64,000 nucleotides of DNA from Selaginella moellendorffii (taxonomy: Eukaryota > Streptophyta > Lycopodiopsida > Selaginellales > Selaginellaceae): the NCBI RefSeq assembly GCF_000143415.4, contig NW_003314283.1:1404854-1468853 (forward strand), given 5' to 3'. Positions 54,802 to 64,000 of this stretch are shown piece by piece; position 1 is the stretch's first letter, and every line of letters begins with the position of its first letter. Position numbers and translations under genes: made by a program. Under the pieces are notes generated by a model that was not told the DNA's origin, ran no database searches, and saw only the letters and a list, made by a program, of their open reading frames with translations.

Positions 54802-57800
54802 ATGGAGAAGCCGATGCTGCTCCTTACGCTGCTCGTGCTGCTGCTTCTGGGATCGATCGACGCGCAGATCTCCAAGCCGATTGCTCACGACTCCAATGTG
54901 GAGGAGAGCGTCAAGCAGAACAAATTCCGCAGCCGCGAGGCCAGCGACGATCTTCTCGGCTATCCAAACCTGTGAGTACTTCTTTAGCTCGCTTTCTTGC
55001 TTAGCTGCATTCGTTGATCGATTGGAAATTTTCCTCTTACCAATAGTTTTTTTTTTTCCCATCTAGAGACGAAGAAGCTTTGGCGAACACGCAGTGTCCT
55101 AGGAACTTAGAATTGCGATGGCAGGCAGAAGCGAGCGCAAGCATCTACGCTGCTCCTCTCATCGCAGACATCAACGGGTGAGTATCCTTGTTTCTTTCTC
55201 TTGATGCGAAGAAAAATGTGGATTGATTTGATACAAGGGATGGGAAACTGGACATTGTTGTGCCGTCTTTCGTTCACTACCTCGATGTTCTTGAAGGAGC
55301 AGATGGTGAAAAAATGCAAGGTGTGTTGAGTCGTGGAGCTTGATGGTGCTACTGATTTATGCTTGTCCTCGCTGCTTAGGATGGCCGGCTTATCACCAAT
55401 CCACAGTGCATTCCAGTCCCTTGCTTTACGACATTGACAAGGATGGATATAAGGAAATTCTTTTGCCGACTTACAACGGAGAAGTTCTTATGTTCCGGTA
55501 AGTTGAAGCAAAAGTTTGAAGCTCAAAACAAGGTTTTCTCTTTTTTTTTCTTTGTCAAGTTCGTCGGGCTATCAGATAAATGAGAAGATCACAGTTCCAA
55601 GGTTACGGGTTCGAAAGGACTGGTATGTTGGATTGAGTCCTGACCATGTGGACCGATCTCATCCTGATGTTCACGATGATGGTTTAGTGATTCCTTCTCC
55701 TCCTGGTACGTATCAATGTCTCTGTGTAAAATCCATTCGCTCTTGTTTAGCTCTTGCGGCTTGCAGGCGTGTCAAGTGACCACGCGGTAGCGAATGCTTC
55801 TAGTACCATCGCCACGAAGGATGGACAGAACGGTTCTAGTACTATCGAGACGAAGGATGGACAGAACGGTAGCTCTCCCGGCAATGTTTCGGCAAAACTG
55901 GACAACTCAACCTTAAGCAACACTCCGGAGACATTGAACGTTTCAGCAACTGCAACTGCAGGGAATGGATCGGCTACTTTGAAAGTTAGCGACGTCGCTG
56001 AAGCTGGGTCAGAACTTCGCATGGGTACTACAAGTCCGAATAACACGCAGGGAACACAGAGACGGCTTCTCCAACAGGAAGCCACAGCCGGTGACAACCG
56101 AGAGAAACTGGAAGCGGATGCAGAGGCCACGTTTGATGTTTTCCGTGATAAGGGAGGGCTGAGTGACGAGTATGCTTACGATTATGACGACTACGTAGAC
56201 GAATCGATGTGGACCGATGATCACTGGGTTCGGGCTGTCCACGAAAGGGAAGAAGACTTTATCGACATAGACGCACATATTCTTTGCACACCGGTAAGTG
56301 TGTCTTGTTTGGTTTTTGGCAGATGGCTAACATTGCCACTGTCTCCAGGTGATTGCAGACATTGACAAGGATGGAGTCGACGAACTTATTGTTGCTGCTT
56401 CCTTTTTCTTTGATCGTGAGTAAGCTCTCCTGCCGCTTTTCAACCTTGCATTTGGTAGCACAGGTATTCATTCTTTCTTTGCAGGTATTACGAAGCAAAT
56501 CCTGACTTGCTCAGCAAGGATGTCGATATTAGCAAATACGTTGCTGGAGCCATCTTCGTTTTTAGTTTGGACACGAAACAAGTCAAGTGGAAAATACATT
56601 TCGACCTTAGTACCGATTCTGTGGCGTTCCGTGCGTATATCTATTCATCGCCGACGGTAGTCGACCTGGATGGCGATGGATACCTCAGTATCGTAGTTGG
56701 GACATCCTTCGGATTCGTTTATGCTCTGCATTACAACGGTAATACTTGTTTTTTTTTCTGTTCTCTCGCAGGCCTCAGAAACTTTTCCTTGTTTTGTTTG
56801 CAATCCAGGTATTGTAAGGAAAAACTTCCCGCTACAAATGGGAGAGATTCACGCCCAGGTTGTTGCGGCTGACGTAAACGACGATGGGAAAGTCGAGATT
56901 GTCACCGCTGACACAAGAGGCAATGTTGTTGCCTGGGAGACCGATGGCAAGCTATTGTGGGAAGTTCATCTCAAGAGTATGATAGCTCAAGTAAGTTTTT
57001 GGTTCGTTTCTCTAGTTTTTGAAACAAACTTGTCTTTGCAGGCGCCGACTGTGGGCGATGTGAATGGCGATGGAATAACTGACGTGGTTGTTCCGACTGC
57101 TTCAGGCAACATCTACGTTTTGAAGGGCACCGACGGCTCATATGTTCCCCCGTTTCCGTTCCGTACGCATGGCCGGATCATGGCTTCGGTGTTGCTACTT
57201 GATTTTGGTAACAAGGAATCGGAGCAAGCCGACGTGGTCTTGGTTGCAACTTCGTTCGATGGCTACCTGTACATTATCGATGGGAAAACTGGCTGTGCCG
57301 ACGCAACAGATATTGGAGAAACATCGTAAGCCTCGAGAGCTGCTCGTGATTACGTACTGATTTCTTTTTTTCGTTACAGATATACCATGGTTTTAGCGGA
57401 GAATGTTGACGGAGGCGACGATCTCGATCTGATAGTTACAACCATGAATGGAAACGTCTACTGTTTCCAAACCCCAGTGAAACACCACCCCTTGAAGGTA
57501 TGAATGTGCATAGCCTCGTGTATTCAAAGTGATCTTATCTCCATTTGCAGGCATGGCCGACAGCAAACCACGGGAGGAACGTCCTGTCACCTCGCTACAA
57601 TCGCGAAGGCGTTTATGCTCTACCTTCGTCCAGAAAGTTTCGAGACGAAGCCGGCGAGAGCTTCTGGGTGGTGTTTAAAATCGTGGATCAGCACAACTTG
57701 CACGGGCCTTACAACGTGACTGTAAGTTCCTCCTCGAAGCTCGGCCTTTCCATTTCTCCAAAACTTATCCTTTGTTTCTCTCGCACAGCTGACGCTCTTG

Positions 57801-58112
57801 GTCCCGGGGAACTACCACGAGCCTCGAAGGATCATGCAGTGGCATCGCTACGATCAACCGGGGGTCCAGAAGCTCAAAGTCCCGTGCGTGCCAATCCGGA
57901 GCACTGGAACAGTGACGCTGGAGATGGTGGACAGGCACGGCCTCGCTTTCACCGACGAATTCTCGCTAACGTTCCATATGCACTACTATCGACTCCTCAA
58001 ATGGTTCGTGGTTCTACCATTGCTGGGAATGCTTGTAGCCATCGTTGGTCTTCATCCCGAAGATCACGTCTCGCTACCTTCTTTCTCTTCCAATGGTAGG
58101 CACCAAATGTAG
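54802..58112 (+). CDS. DEX1: DEX1 (DEFECTIVE IN EXINE FORMATION 1) homologue, FG-GAP repeat membrane protein, 13 exons
   Basis: Exons 54802-54971, 55067-55177, 55238-55320, 55380-55497, 55560-55705, 55767-56293, 56349-56419, 56485-56738, 56809-56990, 57042-57325, 57380-57497, 57551-57721 and 57789-58112 keep frame throughout and give 852 residues (Arabidopsis DEX1 is about 900). It has a signal peptide (Leu-rich, residues about 5-20), at least six FG-GAP/Ca-binding-like strands ([48 protein letters not shown]), and one C-terminal membrane helix ([15 protein letters not shown]) with a short tail. In Arabidopsis it is needed for pollen-wall patterning; here a role in spore-wall assembly is inferred. 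Exon 6 carries a Ser/Thr/Asn-rich insert with a 12-13-residue tandem repeat (T-K-D-G-Q-N-G-S-S). Confidence 0.95.
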
Positions 58113-58224
58113 GAACCATGGTTGAAGTTAACTCTAGTCAAGGTTTAAAAGTAAACTCTAGTTAATTTTTCCTAAAGCCCTAGCTATGGCGGCCATTTGA
58201 CGAGCGCTCTCTCTGGCGGTCGCG

Positions 58225-60740
58225 ATGGCGCCTCTCCCACTTATCGGTGAGTTTCTTCGCAGATCTCTCGAGGTTAAACTGATTCGTCGCGGCGATCGCA
58301 GTGCGGAGCGCCGAAGGGCTGACGCTGCTAGGCGGCGAGAGCGAGAAGCTGCAGAGGTAGAATTTTGGTTTCTTGACGTCCTAGCTCTCACACATTCTTC
58401 GCATTCTTCCATTTGCGAAGGCTTGCTTGCGCTGGAGCATCGGTTAGCAAGGATGGAAGCGAGCTAGCTGTGATCACTGGCGATGGGGTGGATGTCTTTG
58501 ATCCAGTGACTTGCAACAAAATCCAATCTTTTCGGTTGGATGGTGTTGTTGCTGCTGTCTTCTCGTCGGCCGGATCGTTTCTACAGATCTTTCGAAAGGC
58601 AACCGGTCCGGAAGACAAGAATGTTGGCATCTGGGACGTGAAAACTGGGGAGGCAGTGGTTCTCTTATATCAGAAAAACTTTTCAAAGTCAAGCTGGTAA
58701 GAAAACTTTTTTCTTCCTTTCTTTTTGTTTATAGTCTTGAATTCGTTTGGTTGTGTTTACAGGCCGATTCTCCAGTTCAGCGACGACGATTCTGTGGCTT
58801 GCCGGCTTGCAACCAACTCGGTCCAGATCTACGATGCCAAAGACTTTGCAAAGGGTGTCGTCGATCATTTGCATTTGCCTGGAATTCAAGCTGTGAAACT
58901 TTCTCCAGCTCCTCCGTCCTATCTCGCAACGTTTATTCCGGAGAGCAAGGTTTTAACTTACGACGATCTTTCTCATATCTTACATGGTTTTCTGGTTTTA
59001 TCAGGGACAACCGGCCGTGGTGCAAATATATGAAAGTAAAGAGGCTAGCAAATGTCAGGCACTGGCTCGACGTAGCTTCTTTAAGTCGAGTAGCGTCACC
59101 ATGACTTGGAACGCGGGCTCGACCGGATTGCTTGTGCTAGCGGTCACTGACGACGATAAATCCAACCAAAGCTACTATGGCGACACCAAATTGTATTACT
59201 TGAAAAGCGATGGGACTTGTGAAGGGACGGTTCCTCTGAGTAAGTTCATGTTTGTTCTAGCTCGTTAATGTGATGAATCTTGTGCAGACAAAGAGGGGCC
59301 TATCCATGACGCTCAGTGGTCCCCGACCGGGAAAGAGTTTATTGTCGTCTATGGCTGTATCCTTTCAAGCGTTTTATATCTATACTGTATCACTTAACGA
59401 GACTTCCAGACATGCCTGCTAAAGCTGCTCTCTTCGATACACAATGCCGGCAGGTTTTTGATTTTGGATCTGGACCTTATAACACCGTGCGGTGGAATCC
59501 CTTTGGAAGCTGTATCCTTGTGGCGTTTCTTTTCTTTTTTGTACTTTGGCTAGTTCTTCCTGACAGGTTCAAGTTATCTGTTTGGCTGGGTTCGGGAATC
59601 TTCCGGGTGATATGGTAAACAATAAGTGTTTTATGATACACTGCTTATCTTTTCCACTTCTTCTTCAGGTGTTTTGGGACCGGAACACGCTAAAATCGAT
59701 TGGAAACACGAAATCTCCCTGCTCAGTAACGTGTGAATGGGCACCCGATGGCCGGCTACTGATGACGGCCACGACCGCTCCACGAATGCGAGTCGATAAC
59801 GGGTATATGTTTGCTATTTTACGTGAGCGGCGATTACCTCGACTTGCAACATCAGGATAAGGATCTTCAAGTACACGGGAGCTCTGTTGGAGGAACAAAA
59901 GATCAACGATCTTTATCAAGTGAGTGCTTGGTTATATTTTGCTTTAGATGTAATATTTCCTCGTTTGTTTCATCAGGCGGACTGGCTACCTGGACAGTAT
60001 GTTGAGAGGCCAGCTTCGCCAGTTTCTGCCAAGAGTTCACAAAAAGAGAAACAACCATCTGGTATGTTTTTGATTATAAAAGAAATAAAAATTCTTTACT
60101 CGGCTTGTTCTATGCTTTTTAGCGGCTGCTATAGCCAAATCTGCAGCTTACCGTCCACCTCATTCAAGCATGTCGGCGTCAGTGCGTGCTCAGGTAAGTA
60201 ATCAGAACAAATCGGGCTGTATTACGTGATGGAAAACTCTGTTGCAGCTATTTGGTGAAGAGGACTCCAATGCTGGAAGGTTTGGAGCAAATCCTTTTGT
60301 CTGAACTTTTTCTAACGTTTTTTTTTTTTTTTTTGCGAACCCAGTGGGTTGAGCAAATCGGCTCTTAAGAACAAAAAGCGACGTGAGAAACAGAAAGAAA
60401 AGTCTGAAACACTTCCCGACGCACCAGTGAGTAGTAGTTCATTCTTTTTCTGCAGCTAACTCCTTTCGTCCCTGGTTGTAGGAAGTCGTGAAGGAGGTCA
60501 ACAGTGAGACATCTTCAGGTGAGACTGAGTCGTTTAAACTGCCTTTTGCTGTGCTCAGAAATTTAGCTTACAGGAGATGAGTTTGCGAAGAAAATTCGAG
60601 CTCTGAACAAGAAGCTGCGGCAGATAGAGGAACTCAAGAACAAGTTAAGTGGGCAGACGCCATCTCAAGAACAGAAGAGCAAGCTTCAGCAGGAGGCGTT
60701 ATTGAGGGAAGAAATCAGGAAATTGGAGCTCTCTTCATAG
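58225..60740 (+). CDS. eIF2A: Eukaryotic translation initiation factor 2A, 16 exons
   Basis: Exons 58225-58246, 58302-58356, 58421-58696, 58763-58949, 59005-59239, 59288-59356, 59410-59511, 59574-59614, 59669-59802, 59856-59919, 59977-60061, 60123-60193, 60248-60279, 60345-60426, 60482-60518 and 60574-60740 join in frame to 552 residues. The N-terminal two thirds form the WD40-like propeller typical of eIF2A (S-K-D-G-S-E-L-A-V, D-A-Q-W-S-P-T-G-K-E-F, L-A-G-F-G-N-L-P-G-D-M, C-E-W-A-P-D-G-R). The tail is a charged coiled coil (I-R-A-L-N-K-K-L-R-Q-I-E-E-L). eIF2A can deliver initiator tRNA to ribosomes in a GTP-independent manner under some conditions; it is cytosolic. The first coding exon is only 22 bp and several others are 32-41 bp. 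Confidence 0.93.
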
Positions 60741-61263
60741 ATGGTTCTGCCTGGAGTGAAGTTTTCTTTCGACAGTTAACGGAAACTCAAACGCGATCAA
60801 GCGTGTACAGGTTCTTGAATTTCTTTCTCTGTCTTTATTCATTCTTACGGTTTGTTTATTGTTCAGGATGAAGCAGCGCGTCCTAGTACCAATCTACAAA
60901 GCTGAAGAGAGATTTCTAATGACATAGCCTTTTCAATTCGAACAATTTTTAGTCATTACAGCTTGACTTGGCTGGTTCTCATTTTGGTTTTAGCTTGCCT
61001 GGCAGGTCCAAAAGTTCTTGTACCATGGAGCACTAGACGAGGTAGAGATCGATTTATGGAAGGCTTCTCAATTGTTTTTTCTCCCTTTTTCCAGTGCAAG
61101 GATACTACTCTCCAGGAAGTGACAACACTCATGCTAGTTTTTTAAGTCAACGGGATTTTATTCGCAAGGAAAAAAGATCGCACTGCCTTCCCAGGTCGGT
61201 AGGGTTTGATAGTTTTTGATATGAAGAGGTGCTAGCTCGACTGATTTTCCCATTGGCAGTGCT
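60741..61263. other. Intergenic region and probable leader of the patatin-like gene
   Basis: No gene seen. A CAG at 61,258-61,260 just before the ATG could be the 3' end of a leader intron. Confidence 0.4.
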
Positions 61264-62721
61264 ATGGCGATTGTAGGAACGACGAGCTTTCCTCGTGTTT
61301 ACGCAAATGGAGATAAGGGGAGAATTAGGGAAAGTGGTAGCATGGCGGTGACAAGTCGTCCGCGAACTTCATGGCTGTCGGTTTACAAGATCTCCGACAC
61401 CATCTGGAAGAGGATCATCCACTTCCGGGGGCAGCCAACTTCGTCGAGTGTCACAATTGTCACGGACAAAAGGAGCAAGAGCGATGAGAAGCAGGAGGAC
61501 AAGATTGCGTCCGTGGTAGCCGACCAAGCCGACCCTTCGGTCGCTTGGGAGCAAAGGGTCAAAGACGTGGAAGCCGAGAAGCGGCGTCGAGCGCTGCTCA
61601 ACCCGGGATTTAGCTTCTCAGCTGCTGGGCTTTTGTTCCCTTACCACCTGGGCGTGTGCCAGTGCCTCATGGAGCGGAACTATATCACGGTACGATCGAG
61701 CTCCAACTCTTCTCCATTTTCTGCAACTTTTCCTTTCTATCTTCGCAGGTGGATACTCCTTTAGCTGGATCGTCGGCTGGAGCGCTCGTTTGCGCTGTTG
61801 TAGCTGCAGGGATGAGCATGCAAGACGCACTGGTCGCAACCAAGGATCTAGCACAAGATTGTCGTGCCAACGGGACCGCTTTCAGGCTCGGGGTAAGAGA
61901 GATCTCTCGAGGTACTGAGTCTGATTCTAGTTTTCTGAGAGCTCCTCTTTATTGTCTCCGTCACTAGGCTGTGCTGAGGAGAGTTTTGTACAAAGTTATG
62001 CCCGATGATGCGCACGTTAAGGCGAGCGGGAGGATCAGAGGTATGGAGCTGTCTCTTTTCTCTCTCCCTTGTGTCATGCTAAGTTCACTACTTCTCTCTG
62101 CAGTTGCAATCACGCAACTCTTTCGAGTACCAAGAGGCCTGCTCGTTGACCAGTTTGATTCCAAAGAAGATCTGATCAACGCTTTGCTTACGTCGTGTTT
62201 CATTCCCGGGTAAGTAGTTTGCTCTTGCGTTCCATTAAGATGGGAGCTTGACTGGGTTTTAGTTATCTAGCACCACGACCTGTTACCGTCTTCAAGAACA
62301 GACTGTGCATCGACGGCGGGTTCACGCTCTTCATGCCCCCTTCAGCTGCTGAAACAACGGTTCTTTCGTGTCACTTGCTAAGATTCGAGTTGGCTTCTGA
62401 AACTTTCGCTTTGCTTTTACACAGGTACGAGTGTGTGCCTTTTCTGCCAAGCGCCTCGGTCTTCAAGACACAGTGGGTATCAGCCCGGACTGTAATCCCG
62501 ACAACCGAGCCTCTCCAAGACAGGTACAGAAATAATAAGAAGCTACAAGGTACATAGCTAAGTTCTCGACTGTTTTGCAGCTTTTAAACTGGGCTTTAGA
62601 ACCGGCTGGAGATGCAGTATTAGATGAGCTCTATGTGTTGGGCTACAAGGATGCTGCAGTGTGGGCAAATGCAAATCCTTTGATCAGTTTTAGAGGCAAG
62701 GGAACAGCTGCTCCAGTTTGA
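61264..62721 (+). CDS. Patatin-like phospholipase, plant plastid-type, 7 exons
   Basis: Exons 61264-61689, 61749-61892, 61968-62040, 62104-62209, 62263-62359, 62425-62523 and 62581-62721 join in frame to 361 residues. The patatin fold is clear: an F-S-A-A-G-L-L-F-P-Y-H-L-G start, the nucleophile elbow G-S-S-A-G (residues 149-153, Ser151), and the catalytic D-G-G (Asp267). The usual Gly-rich oxyanion loop is S-A-A-G, which I believe is normal in this plant subfamily. The first 110 residues are basic and Ser/Thr-rich and could hold a plastid transit peptide. Such enzymes release fatty acids from membrane or storage lipids; the substrate is unknown. The start codon is the first ATG of the open exon. 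Confidence 0.9.
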
Positions 62722-63164
62722 AGATGCAACAAACGATTGCTGTATCATACTAGAGGCATTCATGCGAAGGTAAGAAAGGAAATACAGAGATTCTTTGGGA
62801 CACCATTCTCTAAGCATTTGTACACAAAGAAGAAGAACACAAAGAAGAAGAGAAGAAAAACCAGGCATTGACAAAAGTTCCTTGTTCTACATGGTTGTCA
62901 AAAGAATCAAACGTTGTCAAAAGAAACAAACAAGAAACTACTTGTGAAGCTTCATGATCAGTTGTGTGACTTTGTCAATAGCGTTCTATTTTCCCAGCCC
63001 ACGTTTGAGAATTTTCCAGTCAAGCGCGTAGGTACCGGGAAGGCGGGCGGCTTCCTGGTATAAAAGCCCAACCAGGGAAACCCAGGCAATTCATCGATCC
63101 CAGTCTACAATCTTCCATCCTCTAGCCTGAAATTTGAGATTTTTCTCTTTTTCTCATAACACCC
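62722..63164. other. Intergenic region and promoter of the DIT1-like gene
   Basis: No gene. Contains a clear TATA box at 63,059-63,065. Confidence 0.5.
63059..63065 (+). promoter_or_regulatory. TATA box of the DIT1-like gene
   Basis: TATAAAA lies 100-106 bases upstream of the ATG at 63,165. Transcription would then start near 63,090, giving a leader of about 75 bases. Confidence 0.65.
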
Positions 63165-63980
63165 ATGGCAAGTTCATATCCAAAGGACAAGATTGCATTC
63201 CTGTACATCCACAGAGAGAGTGGTGAGATTGGCTTCGTCTCACAATCTGCGTCTAGGCATGTCCCAGTACTAGCAGCCAAGTGCGATTTCTTGTTCTCCT
63301 CCATGGTCGCGAGCGACAAGGCGGAAGATTTAGAGGCGGCAAAGCAGGCCACACGCTCAGTTGCTCCAGATATGAACAAGTACACCATTTCCATGCTTGG
63401 AGCAGCAGCTGACCAGGAGTGGACAGCCACCGTCTACGAGAGATACATTGGGAACGGGTTCGAGGGCGTGGTTTTCATCCAGGATCCCAATCTCCAGGAG
63501 GAGGACAGCGAGAGCATGAGCTATCTGGCCTCTCTGCTGCTGGACAACGGCGTCATGACCAGAGATTGCCTTCTGGAGCCCTTCAGCTCGCACACACCTC
63601 AAGAGGTGGACGACATCACCTCCCAAGTTGTGGACATCATCGAGAAGAATTACATCCACTTCCCAAAGCACGACCAGTGGTTCACAAGTGGGGGCAAGCA
63701 GAGGTTTGCGGACAAGGTGAGGTACCACGTCGCAAGAAACATTCCACTCGAGTTCGTCTTGCCCGCATTTCCAGTCAAGTCGTGCAATCCCGACAAGACT
63801 CTGGGAAAGTGCCCGGACAAGGCCGAGGAGCTGGCCATCCATTCCATGAAGATTGTTGCGGATCTCATCAAGGCCGTGTATGCTCCAGGCGTGCACTACA
63901 ACGTCGCCTCGGATGGCCATGTCTTCTCTGATCTCGTCGGCTCGGACGACGCTGCTGTGGATTCTTACGGCGAGTGTTGA
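63165..63980 (+). CDS. DIT1/PvcA-like (pyoverdine/dityrosine biosynthesis, isocyanide synthase family) protein, probably 3'-partial
   Basis: A single uninterrupted frame of 271 codons. From about residue 150 it matches the DIT1/PvcA domain: V-D-I-I-E-K-N-Y, W-F-T-S-G-G-K, L-P-A-F-P-V-K-S-C-N-P-D-K-T-L-G, D-K-A-E-E-L-A and D-G-H-V-F-S-D-L-V-G. Known members convert an amino acid such as Tyr or Trp to an isonitrile or formyl derivative, as in yeast spore-wall dityrosine or bacterial isocyanides; the substrate here is unknown. I do not recognise the N-terminal 130 residues. The frame stops after S-Y-G-E-C, where homologues run on. A shifted frame continues L-K-H-W to the window edge, so a one-base indel, an intron or a sequencing error is likely. 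The family is mainly bacterial and fungal, which makes gene transfer plausible. Confidence 0.75.
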   Translation: MASSYPKDKIAFLYIHRESGEIGFVSQSASRHVPVLAAKCDFLFSSMVASDKAEDLEAAKQATRSVAPDMNKYTISMLGAAADQEWTATVYERYIGNGFEGVVFIQDPNLQEEDSESMSYLASLLLDNGVMTRDCLLEPFSSHTPQEVDDITSQVVDIIEKNYIHFPKHDQWFTSGGKQRFADKVRYHVARNIPLEFVLPAFPVKSCNPDKTLGKCPDKAEELAIHSMKIVADLIKAVYAPGVHYNVASDGHVFSDLVGSDDAAVDSYGEC

Positions 63981-64000
63981 AGCACTGGATTTGCCCAGAC

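Noticed and set aside
62725-62790. Possible extra exon after the patatin stop
   Set aside because: The frame-consistent chain ends with a normal plant-family C-terminus at 62,721.

Overview
This is plant nuclear DNA, most likely from a lycophyte such as Selaginella. I infer that from several things. Host introns are mostly about 50-65 bp with GT-AG ends. There are intact homologues of land-plant genes (TBL, GH3, DEX1, eIF2A, a plant-type patatin) and several PPR remnants. Compact gene islands alternate with nested transposons and very AT-rich DNA. The species name is inference. No CRISPR array, rRNA or convincing tRNA gene was seen.

Left island (1-6.7 kb): a PPR reading frame cut by the window edge and ending early in its E region, a five-exon TBL (PC-esterase) gene, then debris of another PPR gene and of an antisense P-loop NTPase-like gene. 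From 6.7 to 11.3 kb the DNA is AT-rich with no convincing gene.

Transposon nest (11,326-37,136). Three elements sit inside one another, each with recognisable ends. (1) The outer element is a plus-strand Ty3/gypsy chromodomain retrotransposon with LTRs at 11,326-12,609 and 36,003-37,136, a TGGTATCAGAGCC primer site, and a decayed gag-protease-RT-RNase H-integrase. Its integrase region carries two spliceable introns of about 50 bp. (2) An LTR element without recognisable gag or pol lies antisense inside it (17,142-35,306), flanked by CCAGT and splitting the outer element just before its chromodomain. (3) A 10.4-kb DNA element lies inside one LTR of element 2 (17,763-28,124), with 24-bp terminal inverted repeats and a 4-bp ATGG duplication. 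It carries a degenerate minus-strand multi-exon gene (ParB-like region, possible methyltransferase-like motif, acidic linker, FCP1-like phosphatase domain) and a decayed plus-strand transposase-like gene. At least 22 copies of a 22-bp palindrome are scattered through it, and nine of its short introns each contain one. This DNA element is the most novel item in the window.

Middle (37.1-42.3 kb): AT-rich DNA that repeats part of the left AT-rich block, then remnants of an endonuclease/exonuclease/phosphatase domain and a second copy of the antisense NTPase-like pseudogene.

Right island (42.4-64 kb): a short PUX10/FAF2-like UAS-domain gene, a GH3 amido synthetase on the minus strand, about 4.8 kb of intergenic DNA with simple repeats, a PPR pseudogene, then a plus-strand run of DEX1 (13 exons), eIF2A (16 exons), a patatin-like lipase (7 exons) and, at the edge, an intronless DIT1/PvcA-type isocyanide-synthase-like gene. 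The exon chains given for TBL, PUX10-like, GH3, DEX1, eIF2A and patatin were built by hand and keep frame throughout. The neighbouring host genes show no evident shared pathway, as expected for a eukaryote.
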